Notes under the pieces: model-generated
Database searches by the model: none
What the model saw: the letters and a program-made list of their open reading frames with translations, nothing else
What the model was told of the DNA's origin: nothing
Shown: piece after piece, positions 61,708 to 64,000 of the stretch
Layout: each line of letters starts with the position of its first letter
How positions within the stretch are numbered: position 1 is the stretch's first letter
NCBI GenBank assembly: GCA_963833465.1
Contig: CAWHXW010000003.1
Coordinates: 1 to 64,000 of the forward strand
Source of the DNA: Fen-1298 sp963833465
GTDB taxonomy: Bacteria > Bacteroidota > Ignavibacteria > UBA10030
Direction of reading: 5' to 3'
Length of the DNA stretch: 64,000 bases
Position numbers and translations under genes: made by a program

Positions 61708-63410
61708 CGGACTCCTTTCTGGGTTGCAACAAGAGAATCATAGACGTCATAGTTCAAACGGAAAACATAACTAGGATATTGCTCTCTTTCTTGATGAATC
61801 ATCTCAAACATCTGAGGATATTTTTCTGCAACCGGTTGAATGTAGCGTCGCAGGGTAGATGACCATTGGAAATTATCGTAAAGTAGATGCGTCATACCCC
61901 ATTGCTTCCAATGTGATACAATCGTATCAGGATGGATTGCCTCTACATTATATGCACCATAGACTTTAAATCCTGGTGCATAGATCTGAAAGAACTCTGG
62001 TTTTCGACAGATCACTGCAGTAGATTCTTTATTGAGTTGCTTTGAAATCCATTTGCATGTTTGAAAGTAGTTGATCCAGTCTTGTGAATATCCATAAAAT
62101 TCATTCCCTTGCAAGTTTGCCTTTAGCACAGGAAGATTTGTGTCTATCCCATCTTTCAGGTAATAGAAATTTGAACATAGAAGTAAAATAATAACGAAAA
62201 GAAAACCGTTTTTATAGCCAGTAGTTTTCGTGAACTTAGTTTTAAGAAATGTATGCCAGAACCATTGTACTCCCATGAAAAAAAATAATATTATCAATGG
62301 AATTACTGGAACTAAATATCGAATTGACTGAAAAATCGGTTGCAAAGCAAAACAAAGAAATAACACATAGACACCTAAGTACAAAGCAAGAAACGATATT
62401 GCTTTTGATCCTTGTCTCCAAGCAAAATAGCAACCCAAAAGAACAAAAACAGAAAATAACACGCTAATAAATGCTTCAATATCTGGAAAAAGTTGTCCGT
62501 TTGAAACGATTAGATAATCCCAATGTGGAAGCGATAGTGATGCAGGGAATAAGTAATTCAAATGGCACACAACATTACTGATAATGCGATCAAAAAAACC
62601 TGAGATAGTTTCTTTTCCAAGTGAAGGATTATAAGGATTGATCATGAAAATAGCAGATGCCTGACCATTAACAACCGTGCCATGAGAAAGCTCAAGCAGT
62701 TTTAACGGCAAATAGAGAAGTGCAGAAAAAGCTACAAATAAAAATAATTTTTTCCATTTTCTTTGAATCAGGTACCAACAAGCTACGGCTAACGGAAATG
62801 TTCCACCGACTGCACGAACGTAAAATCCAGCCATCCCAAACAATGCAACGATAAAAACAGACCGTATACTTTCTGAAGATTCATCTGATTTCCAAAGATA
62901 ATAGAATCCCCATATTTGAATCAAGAGATAAAGCATCTCGCTATAAATGTGATGCGAGTAATCGAGCACAGCAACATTGATTGCAAAGAATAGCAAACTT
63001 GCTAAAAAGGTAATAGGATCCAATCTTTGCCGGAAAACATAATAAAAAGAAATTATAGAACCGAAAAAGAAAATAACTGAAGTAAGTTTCAGTGCAAAAA
63101 TATGAAAACCGACGATCCAAATGAATACAGCGAGTACAATTGAATAACCGGGAGATTTAAAACCAATAGGGAGGATGCCTTTGTGTACAAAGTCATTTGC
63201 CCAAAGAATATAGCTAGCATCATCGCCTCCTATATGCAGTTTAATATCAAAAAGGAGAACCGATAATAATGCTGCAATCAGCAGAACACCAAGAAGAAAT
63301 CTTGCCGGGTATTGTTCAAAAAGTATCTCGATGCGATTATAGAGAAATGCCCGCGATTTATCTGTATGCGAAGATTGCTTTGAATTCTTTATTTTTGAAG
63401 TATGAACCAA
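61704..63410 (-). CDS. GT39/ArnT-like membrane glycosyltransferase, TTG start
   Basis: A 568-residue membrane protein with about 11 hydrophobic segments. The first periplasmic loop, 'LFDIKLHIGGDDASYILWANDFVHKGILPIGFKSPGYSIVLAVFIWIVG', has the acidic GDDAxY-type motif of PMT/ArnT-family (GT-C) enzymes that use lipid-linked sugars, followed by a C-terminal soluble domain. No ATG exists near the N-terminus; TTG 63410 is the probable start. It is followed, overlapping by four bases, by a GT4 gene. Confidence 0.8.
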   Translation of the reverse strand: MVHTSKIKNSKQSSHTDKSRAFLYNRIEILFEQYPARFLLGVLLIAALLSVLLFDIKLHIGGDDASYILWANDFVHKGILPIGFKSPGYSIVLAVFIWIVGFHIFALKLTSVIFFFGSIISFYYVFRQRLDPITFLASLLFFAINVAVLDYSHHIYSEMLYLLIQIWGFYYLWKSDESSESIRSVFIVALFGMAGFYVRAVGGTFPLAVACWYLIQRKWKKLFLFVAFSALLYLPLKLLELSHGTVVNGQASAIFMINPYNPSLGKETISGFFDRIISNVVCHLNYLFPASLSLPHWDYLIVSNGQLFPDIEAFISVLFSVFVLLGCYFAWRQGSKAISFLALYLGVYVLFLCFALQPIFQSIRYLVPVIPLIILFFFMGVQWFWHTFLKTKFTKTTGYKNGFLFVIILLLCSNFYYLKDGIDTNLPVLKANLQGNEFYGYSQDWINYFQTCKWISKQLNKESTAVICRKPEFFQIYAPGFKVYGAYNVEAIHPDTIVSHWKQWGMTHLLYDNFQWSSTLRRYIQPVAEKYPQMFEMIHQEREQYPSYVFRLNYDVYDSLVATQKGVR

Positions 63411-63435
63411 TCCATTTTTCCTTGCTATCGAGTTC

Positions 63436-64000
63436 TTAAGGTATTGTTCTTGTTGAAAGCGCTGTATGAATTTGTGTTATGATGTCTTTTAATGTGTAGT
63501 GATAATTCCATTCAGGATAATGTGATTTGAATTTCCTAACATCACTGATATACCAAATATGATCTCCGATCCTGTTTTCATGTTTGTAAGTAACATTCAT
63601 CTTTGTGTTTGTTACTTGCTCACACATTTCAATTGCTTCAAGCATAGAACAATTGCTGAACCGGCTCCCGCCGGCATTATAAACTTCGCCCGGTCGCGGA
63701 TTTCGATAGAAATTCCAAAACATATTTACAAGATCTAAGCTATGGATATTATCCCGAACTTGTTTTCCTTTATAGCCAAAAATCGTATAAGGTGTGCCAG
63801 TCACAGCACATTTGACGAGATAAGCAAGAAAACCATGCAACTGTGTGCCGGAATGGCCTGGGCCGGTTAAACATCCGCCACGGAACACACCCGTTTTCAT
63901 ACCAAAATATCTTCCATACTCTTGCACAAGCACATCTGCCGCAACTTTCGAAACTCCAAATAACGAATGCTTTGATCGATCGATCGACATTGTTTCGTCA
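63436..64000 (-). CDS. NAD-dependent epimerase, CDP-paratose 2-epimerase-like (cut by the window edge)
   Basis: The frame is open to the edge, so only the C-terminal 188 residues are visible; the Met at 63990 is internal. The active-site block 'HSLFGVSKVAADVLVQEYGRYFGMKTGVFRGGCLTGPGHSGTQLHGFLAYLVKCAVTGTPYTIFGYKGKQVRDNIHSLDLVNMFWNFYRNPRPGEVYNAGGSRFSNCSMLEAI' closely fits the CDP-paratose/tyvelose epimerase-like family, but with Phe rather than Tyr before 'GVSK'. It adds another sugar-nucleotide step to the locus; the true substrate is not certain. Confidence 0.85.
   Translation of the reverse strand, partial: DETMSIDRSKHSLFGVSKVAADVLVQEYGRYFGMKTGVFRGGCLTGPGHSGTQLHGFLAYLVKCAVTGTPYTIFGYKGKQVRDNIHSLDLVNMFWNFYRNPRPGEVYNAGGSRFSNCSMLEAIEMCEQVTNTKMNVTYKHENRIGDHIWYISDVRKFKSHYPEWNYHYTLKDIITQIHTALSTRTIP

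Noticed and set aside
1..64000. CRISPR arrays, rRNA genes, riboswitches and replication origins
   Set aside because: No regularly spaced direct repeats, rRNA sequence, riboswitch fold or DnaA-box cluster was recognised by eye; this is not an exhaustive search.

Overview
The window looks like a chromosomal segment of an uncultured member of the FCB superphylum, most likely near Ignavibacteriota or Bacteroidota. The best evidence is the secreted FG-GAP protein at 56068-58405, which ends in a type IX secretion sorting domain with the motif QNYPNPFNPST, a form common in Ignavibacteria-like genomes. The DNA is AT-rich. Several genes have no visible Shine-Dalgarno site, and the promoters that can be recognised are of the TTGACA sigma-70 type rather than the classical Bacteroides type.

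Layout. (1) 1-4737, plus strand: tRNA-Pro(GGG), a GroES-like protein, a carboxylesterase, an NlpC/P60 cell-wall hydrolase, a small membrane protein, a Cdd1-like helix-hairpin-helix protein and a frameshifted M23 peptidase gene. (2) 4816-16043, minus strand: two paralogous TPR / TerB-like / receiver proteins with Glu at the phospho-acceptor position, a degenerate EEP-fold lipoprotein, an SRPBCC protein, an AmmeMemoRadiSam-type radical SAM enzyme, an ornithine-decarboxylase-like plus deoxyhypusine-synthase-like polyamine pair, a TPR protein, a bifunctional nuclease and etfAB. (3) 16348-23686, plus strand: a tightly coupled histidine operon, yerC-like/hisG/hisD/hisC/hisB/hisH/hisA/hisF/hisIE, headed by a TrpR-family regulator; hisC carries a one-base frameshift. 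(4) 23844-25643: an ACT-domain protein and a complete insertion sequence with inverted repeats. (5) 25648-29873: a candidate damage-response cassette. It contains a PolB2-like family B DNA polymerase, a small MGRT-type protein and a RecA-like protein without Walker A. A LexA/CI-like self-cleaving repressor lies divergently, with two matching operators placed in the two divergent promoters. (6) 29976-33458: accessory genes, namely two DUF3795 proteins, a membrane protein, a TcmP / three-Cys protein pair and a YdeI-like protein. (7) 33541-64000, almost all minus strand: a large surface-polysaccharide locus. It includes GDP-heptose genes (hddA, hddC, gmhB-like), a GDP-mannose 4,6-dehydratase homologue, an RmlC-like epimerase, several SDRs, a split transketolase, many glycosyltransferases and methyltransferases, a flippase, YfhO and GT39 membrane proteins, plus the T9SS-exported FG-GAP protein.

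Three otherwise good genes (M23 peptidase, hisC, FG-GAP protein) are each broken by what behaves as a single extra base. This is either real decay or assembly error, and it should be resolved against reads. The most interesting candidate system is the polB2 / MGRT / RecA-like / LexA-like cassette with its paired operators.
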